DNA of 64,000 nt from Klebsiella ornithinolytica NBRC 105727 = ATCC 31898. Its GTDB lineage: Bacteria > Pseudomonadota > Gammaproteobacteria > Enterobacterales > Enterobacteriaceae. Each line of letters opens with the position of its first letter. The stretch's first letter is position 1. Both the position numbers and the translations under genes were made by a program. Under the pieces are notes generated by a model. That model ran no database searches, had not been told where the DNA came from, and worked only from the letters and a program-made list of their open reading frames with translations. Positions 15,715-24,002 of the stretch are shown here, one piece after another. The stretch lies in NCBI RefSeq assembly GCF_001598295.1, contig NZ_BCYR01000022.1:21418-85417 (forward strand). The letters run 5' to 3'.

Positions 15715-16107
15715 ATGGCTAAGATCCAGGTTTATGTAAATGACAATGTTGCTGAAAAAATTAATGCGATAGCAGTTCAGCGTCGTGCTGAAGGTGCGAA
15801 AGAGAAAGATATAAGCTATTCAAGTATTGCATCTATGTTGCTTGAGCTTGGTTTGCGTGTCTATGAAGCCCAGATGGAACGTAAAGAATCCGGATTTAAT
15901 CAGATGGCATTCAATAGAGCACTGCTAGAAAGCATGGTTAAAACTCAGTTTACTGTAAATAAGGTGCTGGGGATCGAGTGTCTAAGTCCTCATGTTAATG
16001 GCAATCCAAAGTGGGAATGGTCAGGGTTAATAGAGAACATACGGGACGATGTTAGTGCGGTGATGGAGAAGTTCTTTCCGAATGAAAGTGAGATTGAGGA
16101 TGAATAG
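15715..16107 (+). CDS. traM: Relaxosome protein TraM
   Basis: A 130-residue TraM (127 in F). The N-terminal DNA-binding part has MAKIQVYVNDNVAEKINAI and RAEGAKEKDISYSSIASMLLELGLRVYEAQMERKESGFNQ; the C-terminal tetramerisation helix bundle ends in FFPNESEIEDE. It binds oriT and contacts the C-terminal tail of TraD, linking the relaxosome to the coupling protein. The ATG follows GTGAGGGACT. Probably autorepressed through the GANTC sites upstream. Confidence 0.97.
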   Translation: MAKIQVYVNDNVAEKINAIAVQRRAEGAKEKDISYSSIASMLLELGLRVYEAQMERKESGFNQMAFNRALLESMVKTQFTVNKVLGIECLSPHVNGNPKWEWSGLIENIRDDVSAVMEKFFPNESEIEDE

Positions 16108-16261
16108 CGTAAGATTTTACGTAATATAAATGTAATCATTGGTTGGGCTGGCTTATTTATTGTAGAATGAATTATTGTTCTTCTTATTGGTGAATATTTG
16201 GAAGAATGATCTAAGCTAATCAGATGACATCCTTTTCAATGGGATTTATAATTTAGGTGTA

Positions 16262-16345
16262 ATTGAAAATTTGAGAATCATTGGTGTAGAGAGTCGAACC
16301 CTCTCTACACCAACTATCCATAGAAACCTTCTAAGGAGGAACCTA
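16262..16345 (-). ncRNA. finP: FinP antisense RNA
   Basis: The minus strand across the traJ leader folds like FinP. It begins near the traJ start codon, has a first stem-loop (ATAGGTTCCTCCTTAGAAGG... covering the traJ ribosome site), then a strong stem TTGGTGTAGAGAG/CTCTCTACACCAA (plus-strand 16281-16293 with 16301-16313), followed by a weak T-run. FinP pairs with traJ mRNA, and FinO stabilises the duplex, so transfer is repressed. The seven-base loop of the second stem is allele-specific. The ends are estimates. Confidence 0.85.
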
Positions 16346-17046
16346 TGTGTGCGATGGATCGTAGTAGTGATGACAGCTTAAGTCAATCGGTTAGGGATGC
16401 TCTTCTTCACATAAAGGGGTTGTATAACATCTCACCTGTCTCTGTTTGCGTAAGAAACCAACAACGTGATGTACTATATTCCAACACATCATTTGAACAA
16501 ATGTATGACTTTTTTAAAACAGAATGTGTAGCAGGTAGTTTCTCTGGAACGTTTTATGAATTGGAGTTGATGTTTTCCCAATTAGAACTTGATTGCATGG
16601 TGCTAGGTAAAGGCTGTGTTTTAAGTAAAATTTTTTCGTGTGGAAAATCGAATTTTCAAATTCGGATTGAGTGTATCAGTCTTTTGGATGATGATTTTTA
16701 TTTTTTTTGGCAAATAAATCTTCTGATAACGGTTCCATTACCCAGCCGGAAAATGGAGGTTATCAAATCAAATGGTAATTCAGATTTTGATGAGGCTATT
16801 TCAAAGATAAGTGATTTGAATATAATTCCTCTTTCATTTTATGTTCTTGGCTTTAGCTATTTGGATATATCAAGTTATATCTGTGTGTCTGAAAAAATTG
16901 TGAAAAAAAGAATCGATCGTTCGAAAGAGAAAGTACTGGAGATCTATCCTTCTTTTAACTCATTTATATCGGATTGTTACAAGACCAGGAAAATATATTT
17001 TTTCATTGAGAATGTTTACGAATATATAATGTTAATGAAGTGTTAA
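16345..17046 (+). CDS. traJ: Transfer activator TraJ
   Basis: A 233-residue TraJ (about 229 in F). The N-terminal half is a PAS-like domain (ISPVSVCVRNQQRDVLYSNTSFEQMYDFF), and the C-terminal part carries a LuxR-like helix-turn-helix (FYVLGFSYLDISSYICVSEKIVKKRIDRSKEKV). TraJ relieves H-NS silencing and activates the traY promoter. The coding sequence is clearly more AT-rich than its neighbours, typical of traJ. The start is the ATG at 16345 after CTAAGGAGGAACCT, which FinP covers. Confidence 0.93.
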   Translation: MCAMDRSSDDSLSQSVRDALLHIKGLYNISPVSVCVRNQQRDVLYSNTSFEQMYDFFKTECVAGSFSGTFYELELMFSQLELDCMVLGKGCVLSKIFSCGKSNFQIRIECISLLDDDFYFFWQINLLITVPLPSRKMEVIKSNGNSDFDEAISKISDLNIIPLSFYVLGFSYLDISSYICVSEKIVKKRIDRSKEKVLEIYPSFNSFISDCYKTRKIYFFIENVYEYIMLMKC

Positions 17047-17053
17047 ATAAATT

Positions 17054-17077
17054 GGGGCTATTTAGCCCCTTTATTTC
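17054..17077 (+). terminator. Terminator after traJ
   Basis: GGGGCTA-TT-TAGCCCC followed by TTTATTT, starting seven bases after the traJ stop codon. It isolates traJ from the traY promoter that should lie between 17078 and 17131. Confidence 0.75.
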
Positions 17078-17131
17078 CTGTGCCTTTCTGTGTAATGATT
17101 TGTCTATAAGGTCTCGAATCGGAGAAGTTGT

Positions 17132-17332
17132 GTGTCAAAGCGTTATACCAACACTGGAAATAAGAATATTGTTTCCGTTTACCTTGATGACGACACTCAT
17201 GCACTTTTAGTTAGCGCAAAGAACCGTAGTGGCAGAACGAAGTCAACGGAAGTGGCGATGCGACTTAAAGATCATCTAAGACGCTTCCCCAATTATATTT
17301 TTTCTGAACAGAGCGAGGAGGAAGGAAGGTAA
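17132..17332 (+). CDS. traY: Relaxosome protein TraY, single ribbon-helix-helix type
   Basis: Starts with GTG at 17132 after GGAGAAGTT. At 66 residues it has one ribbon-helix-helix unit (NIVSVYLDDDTHALLVSAKNRSGRTKSTEVAMRLKDHL), like R1 and R100, whereas F TraY is a tandem double unit of 131 residues. It binds oriT and the traY promoter, helps TraI nick, and activates the transfer operon. First gene of the long operon that runs to traI. Confidence 0.92.
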   Translation: MSKRYTNTGNKNIVSVYLDDDTHALLVSAKNRSGRTKSTEVAMRLKDHLRRFPNYIFSEQSEEEGR

Positions 17333-17400
17333 AGATATAAAAAATAAGGTTTAGATGTGATTTTCTACTAACGTATACATTCTCTTTAAAGGGAATAAAT

Positions 17401-17769
17401 ATGAATGCTGTATTAAGTGTTCAGGGTACTGCTGTCTCTGAAGAAACCAAACCGTCTTTTCTGTCCCGCGTTTTCAATAAAAAGAAAGCCCTGAAAGTCG
17501 CTAAAGTTGCGCTGCCGGTTGCTGCTGTGGCGGCGTTCTTCCCGGACGCTGCGATGGCCACCACCACGGCAACCGACCTGATGAAATCCGGGGATTCTAC
17601 CGTTAAAGGCACGTTCGGTAAGTCTTCCAGCGTCGTCAAGTGGGTGGTTCTGGCTGAAGTCGTAGCAGGCGGCATCATGTACATGATGACCAAAAATGTG
17701 AAGTTCCTGTTCGGCTTCGCCATCATTTCGACCTTTATTACCATCGGTATGTCGGTCGCCGGTTACTGA
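17401..17769 (+). CDS. traA: Prepilin TraA
   Basis: A 122-residue propilin with a long leader. Cleavage after FFPDAAMA (residue 53) would leave a 69-residue pilin starting [17 protein letters not shown]. The two membrane helices of mature F-type pilin are visible ([20 protein letters not shown] and [21 protein letters not shown]) with the basic loop TKNVKF between them. TraQ chaperones insertion into the inner membrane. TraX acetylation of F pilin acts on an N-terminal Ala; here the predicted residue is Thr, so acetylation may differ. Confidence 0.97.
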   Translation: MNAVLSVQGTAVSEETKPSFLSRVFNKKKALKVAKVALPVAAVAAFFPDAAMATTTATDLMKSGDSTVKGTFGKSSSVVKWVVLAEVVAGGIMYMMTKNVKFLFGFAIISTFITIGMSVAGY

Positions 17770-17782
17770 CAGGGAATACGTG

Positions 17783-18088
17783 ATGACGGGAGACGAATTA
17801 AAGAAATACCGTTTCCCGGAAACACTGACTAACCAGAGCCGCTGGTTTGGCTTATATCTTGATGAACTTATCCCGGCCGTGATTTGTCTCGGCTGGGGTT
17901 TCTGGACCAGTAAGTTCTTATTTGGTATGGCCGCAGCGGCACTGGTTTTCTGGGGTATCAAGAAACTGAAAAAAGGGCGGGGCAGTTCCTGGCTACGCGA
18001 CCTGATTTACTGGTATCTGCCAACCTCCCTTCTTAAAGGCTTCTTTCATGATGTTCCGGACTCCTGTTTCCGGCAGTGGATTAAATAA
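17783..18088 (+). CDS. traL: Pilus assembly protein TraL
   Basis: A 101-residue TraL (GTG at 17780 would add one residue; the ATG at 17783 is preferred). It is an inner-membrane component of the F-type secretion channel, equivalent to VirB3. Conserved text includes [18 protein letters not shown], a membrane hairpin ([32 protein letters not shown]), and [22 protein letters not shown]. It follows traA by 13 bases in the same operon. Confidence 0.96.
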   Translation: MTGDELKKYRFPETLTNQSRWFGLYLDELIPAVICLGWGFWTSKFLFGMAAAALVFWGIKKLKKGRGSSWLRDLIYWYLPTSLLKGFFHDVPDSCFRQWIK

Positions 18089-18103
18089 TCGGGGAATTAA
18101 CAT

Positions 18104-18670
18104 ATGGAACATGGAGCCAGGCTCAATACCACGCGCGTTATTGCGCTGGGTTATATCTGTCTGGGGACAGTCCTGGGCCTCAGTCTGACCACGAATATTA
18201 TTCAGGGTATTAATAATTACCGCCTGCAGACCGAACAGAAAGTGGCTGTGACTCCCATGCTGTTCAATGCACCTTTCGCTGTTTCTCAGAATCAGGCGGA
18301 CGCATCCTATCTTGAACAGTTAGGACTGAGTTTTATTGCGCTGCGTCTGAATGTCACCCCGGAAACGGTCGACGCCCAGCATGCCCAGCTGCTCCGGTAT
18401 GTTTTTCCCGGGGCGCAGAACAGCCTCAAAATCCAGCTGGCAGAAGATGCTAAGCGGATAAAAGACAACAATGTGAATGCCTCTTTTTATATGACGTCTG
18501 TCCGTACGTACCCGGCTGAAAATCGGGTGGATATCCGCGGAGAACTGAAAACGTGGATAGGGGATTCTGCCCCCTACAGTGAAATTAAAAGTTACGTCCT
18601 GCAGTTTAATCGTGTGGATGGTGTCAGCTGGCTGGCGCGTTTTGGAGAAATAAATAATGAAAAAAATTAA
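18104..18670 (+). CDS. traE: Pilus assembly protein TraE
   Basis: 188 residues, exactly the F length. A VirB5/VirB8-like bitopic inner-membrane protein: one membrane segment near the start ([23 protein letters not shown]) and a periplasmic domain ending [18 protein letters not shown]. It takes part in the channel and pilus assembly. It overlaps the start of traK by 14 bases, indicating coupled translation. Confidence 0.96.
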   Translation: MEHGARLNTTRVIALGYICLGTVLGLSLTTNIIQGINNYRLQTEQKVAVTPMLFNAPFAVSQNQADASYLEQLGLSFIALRLNVTPETVDAQHAQLLRYVFPGAQNSLKIQLAEDAKRIKDNNVNASFYMTSVRTYPAENRVDIRGELKTWIGDSAPYSEIKSYVLQFNRVDGVSWLARFGEINNEKN

Positions 18671-19391
18671 CCCGTTATTTCTCTCCGGTTGCCTGTTCTT
18701 TTCGCTACCTGCGATATCGGCCACCCTCAGCGGTACGCTGGCGCCGACCGTTGTTCCCCTGGCGAACGGCGGACAGGCAAACATCGCCGTGAGTAACACG
18801 GACCCCAACCTCTTCACCGTTCCCGGTGACCGTATCACCGCGATTAACAGTCTGGACGGCGGTCTGACAAACCAGGAGCAGACCGACAGCGGTGGCGCCA
18901 TTCTGGCCACGGTCAGCAAAAAACCGTTCACGTTTATTGTGGAAACCGAGCGCGGACTGAACTTTTCCATCCGGGCGGTACCACGCGCCGGGGTTGGCCG
19001 GACTATCCAGCTGGTCTCCGAGCTCGTGGGGACACCGGGTCCCGCTAAATCATGGGAAGAATCCAGTCCGTATGAAGGCATTCTGGTTTCCCTGAACCGT
19101 GCTGTTCGCCAGGGCCAGATCCCTGATGAATACCAGGCTGTTCCTGTCACATCGGAATCACTGCAGGTGCCCGCTGGTCTTCGTGCGACAGCGGAAAAAG
19201 TCTGGACCGGGCATCACCTGAAAGTGGTGCGTTACAGCCTCGAAAATATCAGTTTTTCGCCCCGAATGATCCGCGAAAGCGATTTCTGGCAACCCGGCAC
19301 CCGCGCCATCATGCTCAGCAGTCCTGCTGGTCAGCTGACCGGTGGTGGCCGGATGCAGGTCTGGATCACCACCTCTGAAGGGGGGCGCTGA
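18657..19391 (+). CDS. traK: Secretin-like TraK
   Basis: A 244-residue protein (242 in F) with a signal peptide ([18 protein letters not shown]). TraK is the VirB9-type component of the outer-membrane core complex and works with TraV and TraB. Conserved features are the [14 protein letters not shown] segment and the repeated beta-strands of the VirB9 fold. The stop overlaps the ATG of traB by one base. Confidence 0.96.
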   Translation: MKKINPLFLSGCLFFSLPAISATLSGTLAPTVVPLANGGQANIAVSNTDPNLFTVPGDRITAINSLDGGLTNQEQTDSGGAILATVSKKPFTFIVETERGLNFSIRAVPRAGVGRTIQLVSELVGTPGPAKSWEESSPYEGILVSLNRAVRQGQIPDEYQAVPVTSESLQVPAGLRATAEKVWTGHHLKVVRYSLENISFSPRMIRESDFWQPGTRAIMLSSPAGQLTGGGRMQVWITTSEGGR

Positions 19392-20812
19392 TGGCCAACT
19401 TCAATACGATCATCAAACGTAAGCAGTACCTGTGGCTGGGCCTCATTCTGGTCGGTGGCGCGGGCGCCATCGGGGGGGGAATGTATCTTTCTGACCTGAA
19501 CCTGAGTTCGGAAGAAGAGGCCCCCGTGCAGGGAGAGCCTGCCCCGGATATGACAGGCGTGGTTGACAGTAATTTCAACAGCAAAGTGGAGCAGCATGCG
19601 ACAACGGAGATGCAGGCCACTGCTGCGGACCTGAACAAGCGCTTTGGCGCACTGCAGGGCGAAGTGGACATACTGAGTAAGGGCCGTGCTGCCGATCAGG
19701 TTCGTATCGAGCAACTCAGCAATGAGAATGCCGCGATGCAGGAGCAACTGAGGACGCTGGGCGTCAGGCCATCCGTTCCCGGTGGAGAGCCGGCGCCGAC
19801 CCCTCCCTCTCCGGCACCCGGGCCGGAAGGTGAACCGCAACCGGCAAATTATCCGCCACAGCCTGGTGGTGCGGTACCGCCGCCGACCGCTTTCTATCCG
19901 GGTAACGGTGCTGTGCAACCCCCGCAGGTCAGTTATCAGTCTGTACCGGTACCGAACCAGATCAACCGTAAAACGTTCATCTACAACAAAGGGAAAAAGG
20001 GCAGGGAGCTGCCGTATATCCCGTCAGGCAGTTTTGCGAAAAGCAGTCTGATCGAAGGCGCCGATGCGAATGCTTCCGTGACCGGGAATGAATCAACCGT
20101 ACCGATGCAGTTACGCATCATCGGTCGGGTGGAAATGCCGAACAGTAAAACCTATGACCTGACCGGCTGCTTTGTCGGCCTGGAAGCCTGGGGGGATGTC
20201 TCCAGTGAGCGCGCCATTGTCCGGACCCGCAATATCAGCTGCATCAAAGGGGATAAAACCATCGACCAGCCGATTAACGGTCACGTCTCATTTATGGGCA
20301 AGAACGGTGTGAAAGGCGAGGTGGTGATGCGTAACGGCAAAATCCTCGGCTGGGCCTGGGGCGCAGGCTTTGTTGACGGGATTGGTCAGGGCATGGAGCG
20401 GGCTTCGCAACCTGCTGTTGGCCTGGGTGCAACGGCATCCGTTGGCGCCGGGGATGTGCTTAAGATGGGGATTGGCGGCGGGGCATCCAAAGCCGCACAG
20501 ACCCTGAGTGAGTATTACATCAAACGCGCTGAACAGTATCACCCGGTCATCCCGATTGGTGCCGGTAACGAAGTCACGGTGGTGTTCCAGGACGGTTTCC
20601 AGCTGAAAACCATTGAAGAGCTGGAAGCGGAAAAGAACGGGCAACAACAGGCGCAGAACCAGGCACAACCTGAACAACCCGAGAGCAGGTCACAGCAATC
20701 CGGCGGGAACCTCAATGGTTTTAATACCGATGAGATGCTGAAGAAACTGGGCAAGCTTGACCCGCGCGAGTTCTCGCCAGGGGCTGCATCTCAGGGAGAA
20801 AACAATGGTTAA
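19391..20812 (+). CDS. traB: Core complex protein TraB
   Basis: 473 residues (475 in F); VirB10 type, spanning from inner to outer membrane. It has a short cytoplasmic start, a membrane helix at about 12-30 (LWLGLILVGGAGAIGGGMYL), a coiled-coil with QVRIEQLSNENAAMQEQL, a long Pro-rich stretch (about 135-190) and the C-terminal TrbI/VirB10 beta-barrel domain (VPMQLRIIGRVEMPNSKTYDLTGCF). It forms the core with TraK and TraV. The Gln-rich C-terminal tail overlaps the start of traP. Confidence 0.97.
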   Translation: MANFNTIIKRKQYLWLGLILVGGAGAIGGGMYLSDLNLSSEEEAPVQGEPAPDMTGVVDSNFNSKVEQHATTEMQATAADLNKRFGALQGEVDILSKGRAADQVRIEQLSNENAAMQEQLRTLGVRPSVPGGEPAPTPPSPAPGPEGEPQPANYPPQPGGAVPPPTAFYPGNGAVQPPQVSYQSVPVPNQINRKTFIYNKGKKGRELPYIPSGSFAKSSLIEGADANASVTGNESTVPMQLRIIGRVEMPNSKTYDLTGCFVGLEAWGDVSSERAIVRTRNISCIKGDKTIDQPINGHVSFMGKNGVKGEVVMRNGKILGWAWGAGFVDGIGQGMERASQPAVGLGATASVGAGDVLKMGIGGGASKAAQTLSEYYIKRAEQYHPVIPIGAGNEVTVVFQDGFQLKTIEELEAEKNGQQQAQNQAQPEQPESRSQQSGGNLNGFNTDEMLKKLGKLDPREFSPGAASQGENNG

Positions 20813-21239
20813 GTCTCTCATCACTCTCGTTCTGTCAACGCTGCGCTGGACTCACTGGCTGGTTCAGTATGCGGTGGTGTATCCGCTCGGTATGATGATG
20901 TTGCTGGTTGTCGTTGTGTTCTGGACTGGGCATAACACGCCCGGGCAGATGCTGGTGAAGACCATTGAATCGGTGCAACGCGAAGGATATGTCATTCACG
21001 ACTGCACGGGGCCAGCTTCGCGTGAAGCACTTAATGGTGATGCGGTGAAGCCACTGCTGTCTCCGGTTTTACAGGAAGCCTGCACGACTGTCAGTACGGA
21101 TGCGACAGGGTACGCAGCACATATCGACCAGGGTTACACAAAAAATATTCTCTGGCTCTGGCTGCTGATGGCGATGGTATTTACGGGGGGCTCGATAGTT
21201 ATCGGGAGTACTCCCCGGACCGGAGTGACGGGATATTAA
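20805..21239 (+). CDS. traP: TraP-like membrane protein
   Basis: A 144-residue protein in the traP position between traB and traV; F TraP is longer (about 196). The ATG at 20805 follows CAGGGAGAAAAC and overlaps traB by eight bases. It has two membrane segments (about residues 20-40 and 114-134) and a periplasmic domain with two cysteines (HDCTG, QEACTT) that could form a disulphide. TraP is thought to help stabilise the extended pilus and is not strictly required. Assigned by position and topology as much as by sequence. Confidence 0.78.
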   Translation: MVKSLITLVLSTLRWTHWLVQYAVVYPLGMMMLLVVVVFWTGHNTPGQMLVKTIESVQREGYVIHDCTGPASREALNGDAVKPLLSPVLQEACTTVSTDATGYAAHIDQGYTKNILWLWLLMAMVFTGGSIVIGSTPRTGVTGY

Positions 21240-21272
21240 TTTTTAATAAATAAACAGAGGACAGGTGAATAT

Positions 21273-21857
21273 ATGAAGGAATTAATACTGTTAATTCCTC
21301 TGGGCAGCGCTTTGCTTTTAACCGGGTGCGCGGGCACAGAGACGGAATTTGAATGTAATGCCACGACATCGGATACCTGTATGACGATGGAGCAGGCCAA
21401 TGAAAAGGCGAAAGCAAAAGAGGAAAGTGCTTCGGCAAAGCCGGCTGCGGCAGGGTTGCCACAACTGGCTGAGGGTAATTTCAGAACAACGTCAGTTAAT
21501 TCGTACCCGTTGCCGCCACAGCCCAACCTGACCCGGGCCAGAGTGGCCGTGGAAAAAGATCGAGCACGTGCAGTGTACCTAAATAATCCAACGGCAAAGA
21601 ATGAAGCAGCATATTTCGAAACCGAGAAACGGAGCCAGTCTTTGCCGGTAGTAAAAATGTCTTTACCGGTGGTCGCGTCAACGTTTTCGTCACCGTCAAC
21701 GCTGCCAGGTAATTATCCCCGGCCATTGAGAAAAGGGGAGGAGACAACGTCTTTGTGGATAGCGCCGTATGTAGATTCAGATGATGTTTATCACCAGCCC
21801 ACAACGGTTGTATTTGTGGTTAAGCCATCGGCATGGGGCCAGCCCCGCATTAACTAA
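21273..21857 (+). CDS. traV: Outer-membrane lipoprotein TraV
   Basis: A 194-residue lipoprotein (171 in F). The signal ends in the lipobox LLTGC, then the F-like ETEFECNATTSDTCMTMEQANEKAK. TraV is the VirB7-type anchor of the core complex and forms disulphide-linked contacts with TraK. The C-terminal half (about 100-194), with SLWIAPYVDSDDVYHQPTTVVFVV, is conserved in the family. A strong terminator-like hairpin follows directly, unusual inside the transfer operon. Confidence 0.95.
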   Translation: MKELILLIPLGSALLLTGCAGTETEFECNATTSDTCMTMEQANEKAKAKEESASAKPAAAGLPQLAEGNFRTTSVNSYPLPPQPNLTRARVAVEKDRARAVYLNNPTAKNEAAYFETEKRSQSLPVVKMSLPVVASTFSSPSTLPGNYPRPLRKGEETTSLWIAPYVDSDDVYHQPTTVVFVVKPSAWGQPRIN

Positions 21858-21860
21858 TCA

Positions 21861-21896
21861 ACAGCGCCGTTAATGGCGCTGTATATCTCTTTTTAT
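21861..21896 (+). terminator. Terminator-like hairpin after traV
   Basis: ACAGCGCC-GTTAAT-GGCGCTGT followed by ATATCTCTTTTT. An eight-pair stem and T-run immediately after the traV stop codon meet the usual criteria for a Rho-independent terminator. If active, it separates traY-traV from the downstream small genes and traC unless a further promoter or read-through is used. Confidence 0.7.
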
Positions 21897-21933
21897 TACT
21901 GGCTTTAAACGAGTGCCCTGTGCGTTGAAAGGG

Positions 21934-22158
21934 ATGGGCGGTAGCGTACATAAATATTTTATGCTGAAAGGTAAATTGAAACCCATCTGTCTGGTTATAG
22001 CACTTATTTTGATGGTCCCTGGTGGATTGATTTTTTTATCAGTGCTCGGTGCTGTGAAAGAAGGAAGTCAGACATCTGATTTTACGGCGATTATATGGGT
22101 CTGTTTAATTATGGTGTTTACAGGCGTGGTTATGGTATTTAAATGGTTAGACAGTTAA
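21934..22158 (+). CDS. Small membrane protein, unknown
   Basis: The start is uncertain: GTG at 21913, ATG at 21934 and ATG at 21961 are all possible, none with an ideal ribosome site. The core product from 21961 is 65 residues with two hydrophobic helices (PICLVIALILMVPGGLIFLSVLGAV and DFTAIIWVCLIMVFTGVVMVFKWL), so it is an inner-membrane protein with both ends probably in the cytoplasm. First of six small genes between traV and traC that have no counterpart in F. Function unknown. Confidence 0.6.
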   Translation: MGGSVHKYFMLKGKLKPICLVIALILMVPGGLIFLSVLGAVKEGSQTSDFTAIIWVCLIMVFTGVVMVFKWLDS

Positions 22159-22184
22159 ATGATTAGGCAGAGGTGATAAAAAAC

Positions 22185-22463
22185 ATGTGGGATGACAGGA
22201 TTATAAATTGCTTTTGTTTGGTTATGGTTGTGTTGGTGGGTGTAATGTTTTTTTTTAAATTAACACAACCCAGCAATGACGATTTAATTAAGGACGGTAA
22301 ATACTGGTCAGCTGACTGCATTCTGAAGGAGGTTGATATTCCTACCGGTTTTTTAACTGGTAACATTAATCGACTGGATTGTTCCGGGGTCGTTGTTAAT
22401 GTGGTGAAGGGAAAATACGACCAGGCAGTATCTGCGTATAACAAATCTAAAAATCAGAGGTGA
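22185..22463 (+). CDS. Small membrane-anchored protein, paralogue of the 22742 product
   Basis: 92 residues: a single N-terminal membrane anchor (FCLVMVVLVGVMFFFKL) and a small periplasmic domain. That domain matches the C-terminal part of the product at 22742: D-L--GK-W--[DE]C-L-EV-I, followed by --NRLDC-GV--NV--[EG]KY. The two cysteines are shared and probably form a disulphide. The ATG follows GCAGAGGTGATAAAAAAC. AT-rich compared with the core tra genes, suggesting separate acquisition. No known family. Confidence 0.7.
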   Translation: MWDDRIINCFCLVMVVLVGVMFFFKLTQPSNDDLIKDGKYWSADCILKEVDIPTGFLTGNINRLDCSGVVVNVVKGKYDQAVSAYNKSKNQR

Positions 22464-22469
22464 TGCAGG

Positions 22470-22658
22470 ATGATTAACTTTAAAGATTTCACTGGTCTTA
22501 AAGAGAGTACATTCTTTATCTCTCAGGATGAAAAGCAAGCGACTATTGATATGAATGAATGGATTGAAAACAATACGGTTTCAATAATGTCGATTGAAAC
22601 GATAGTGAAAGAATATCGATTTGTTTGTGTCAGGCTCTGGTACAAAGAGGAACGTTGA
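22470..22658 (+). CDS. Small hypothetical protein, 62 aa
   Basis: Begins six bases after the previous stop, at an ATG after CAGAGGTGATGC. The product is soluble and lacks a signal: INFKDFTGLKESTFFISQD, DMNEWIENNTVSIMSIETI, then VKEYRFVCVRLWYKEER. No family recognised. Its close spacing with the preceding membrane-protein gene suggests translation from the same message. AT-rich. Confidence 0.58.
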   Translation: MINFKDFTGLKESTFFISQDEKQATIDMNEWIENNTVSIMSIETIVKEYRFVCVRLWYKEER

Positions 22659-22741
22659 GGACGTGGTGCTGAACATCATAAAGATGAAAATATTGAAATC
22701 AAAGCCAGTGAGCCACCGAACGATACCAGGAGAAACTTGAA

Positions 22742-23143
22742 ATGAACGCATTTTACTATGGTATCAATCTGGGATGGATAGCGGGAATATTTCTGGCGCT
22801 CTTTATTGTGGGGGGCATCCTGGCAGCATCAATGTGTGCAATCCCACAGAAGTATCAAAGCCGTTTTAACGCTGGGAACACCTTTATCTGGAGCTCACTG
22901 GCCGCCGTGGTGGGACTGGCTGGGATACTCCCCATCCTGATTATGACGGTATCAATGGATGACCTGGAAGCAGGTAAACACTGGCACACAGAATGCAAAC
23001 TGATGGAAGTCAACATTCGGGATGGTGCCTTTTCAGAGCCTGTGAATAGACTGGATTGCGCCGGGGTTATCATCAATGTACCGTCCGAAAAATATTATCG
23101 TTATATCTCTGAATGGCAATTGTATAAGGCTAAAAATAAATGA
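22742..23143 (+). CDS. Membrane protein with duplicated periplasmic domain, 133 aa
   Basis: Two or three hydrophobic helices (GWIAGIFLALFIVGGILAASM and SLAAVVGLAGILPILIMTVSM), then a C-terminal domain paralogous to the 22185 product, with the same pair of cysteines (TECKLMEVNI and NRLDCAGVIINV). A good ribosome site, CCAGGAGAAAC, precedes the ATG. It ends in an ATGA overlap with the next gene. The last 15 codons recur as an untranslated remnant at 23438-23482. Function unknown. Confidence 0.72.
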   Translation: MNAFYYGINLGWIAGIFLALFIVGGILAASMCAIPQKYQSRFNAGNTFIWSSLAAVVGLAGILPILIMTVSMDDLEAGKHWHTECKLMEVNIRDGAFSEPVNRLDCAGVIINVPSEKYYRYISEWQLYKAKNK

Positions 23144-23439
23144 AATCAGATGAGATGAGCTGGTTTAAACATGTTCTTAGTTTGTCTGTAATAATCATTT
23201 TTGCAGGTTTTTTGTTTTATCTTTATGACTCGGAATACAGAGGTGACAAAATAGCGACCGAAGAACAGTTGCTGGATATTTCTCATGAAATACCCTGTGC
23301 GGGAGAGGCTTTTTGGATGGTGCTTCGTAATAACCCGAAGCCGTTAACCCTTCGCTCAGCGAATAAAATAGCCTCAGAGTGTAACGAGAGGAATAAGCAA
23401 CTTCAGGTATTAAGTAAAACCCGCTCCGATGAGGGGTGA
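23140..23439 (+). CDS. Small membrane-anchored protein, 99 aa
   Basis: The start codon overlaps the previous stop (ATGA). There is one N-terminal membrane helix (VLSLSVIIIFAGFLFYLY), then a periplasmic domain with two cysteines (EIPCAGEAFW and ASECNERNKQ). The same plan, anchor plus small two-cysteine domain, as in the neighbours, but without clear sequence similarity. Unknown family. The stop codon falls at the edge of the duplicated remnant. Confidence 0.65.
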   Translation: MKSDEMSWFKHVLSLSVIIIFAGFLFYLYDSEYRGDKIATEEQLLDISHEIPCAGEAFWMVLRNNPKPLTLRSANKIASECNERNKQLQVLSKTRSDEG

Positions 23440-23482
23440 ATATATCCGTCAGTGGCAATTACATAAGGCTGGCGATAAATGA
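23438..23482 (+). pseudogene. Remnant of the 3' end of a 22742-type gene
   Basis: Translates as EYIRQWQLHKAGDK plus stop, nearly the same as the last residues of the 22742 product (RYISEWQLYKAKNK). No start or upstream homology is present. It shows that a second copy of this gene once stood here and was replaced or partly deleted by recombination. Confidence 0.75.
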
Positions 23483-23526
23483 ATTTACCCGGTTGGCATA
23501 ATAATTATTAATGAGGTTTTTTAATT

Positions 23527-23910
23527 ATGGCTTTGATTAAAAAGTATGGTTTTTTGCTTATTCCTGCGTTGTACTGGCTCATCTATCTGGGTGTCAGATT
23601 GACTTACAACGGACTGGCTGGAGAGTACACACCAGATTTCATTCAGAGTATACGCCATGACGGTGTGTTTATTATCTGCAGCTTACTGGTGTTTTATATT
23701 GCCTGTTTAAGAGTTGATGTCAGTGACGGAGAGCTTTCAGGGGTGCTCTTTTTGGCTGTTATTCTTTTTCATGTTGCTGCATTAATTATCTCGCTTCTTA
23801 TCTGTTTATGGCAGGGGACACTGTTGTCGGATGTTATTTTTATCTGGCAACTGGGCACCTCGATGATGATGTTAGTGTTCATCCCTGTACTCACTTTTAG
23901 ATATGCTTAG
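23527..23910 (+). CDS. Four-helix membrane protein, 127 aa
   Basis: A hydrophobic protein with four predicted membrane helices (about residues 8-25, 45-62, 72-95 and 103-123) and short loops; the ATG follows ATGAGGTTTTTTAATT. I do not recognise it. Last of the small genes before traC. Membrane proteins in this place could modify the channel, act in surface or entry exclusion, or protect against other elements; the sequence does not decide. Confidence 0.65.
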   Translation: MALIKKYGFLLIPALYWLIYLGVRLTYNGLAGEYTPDFIQSIRHDGVFIICSLLVFYIACLRVDVSDGELSGVLFLAVILFHVAALIISLLICLWQGTLLSDVIFIWQLGTSMMMLVFIPVLTFRYA

Positions 23911-24002
23911 TTATCCCATAAAAAATACAGCGTCTGACATGTCTGTTGTTTGCTGCTTCATCTCTTTTTTTATTATTTAAACGCTCATTAAGGAACGCTC
24001 AC

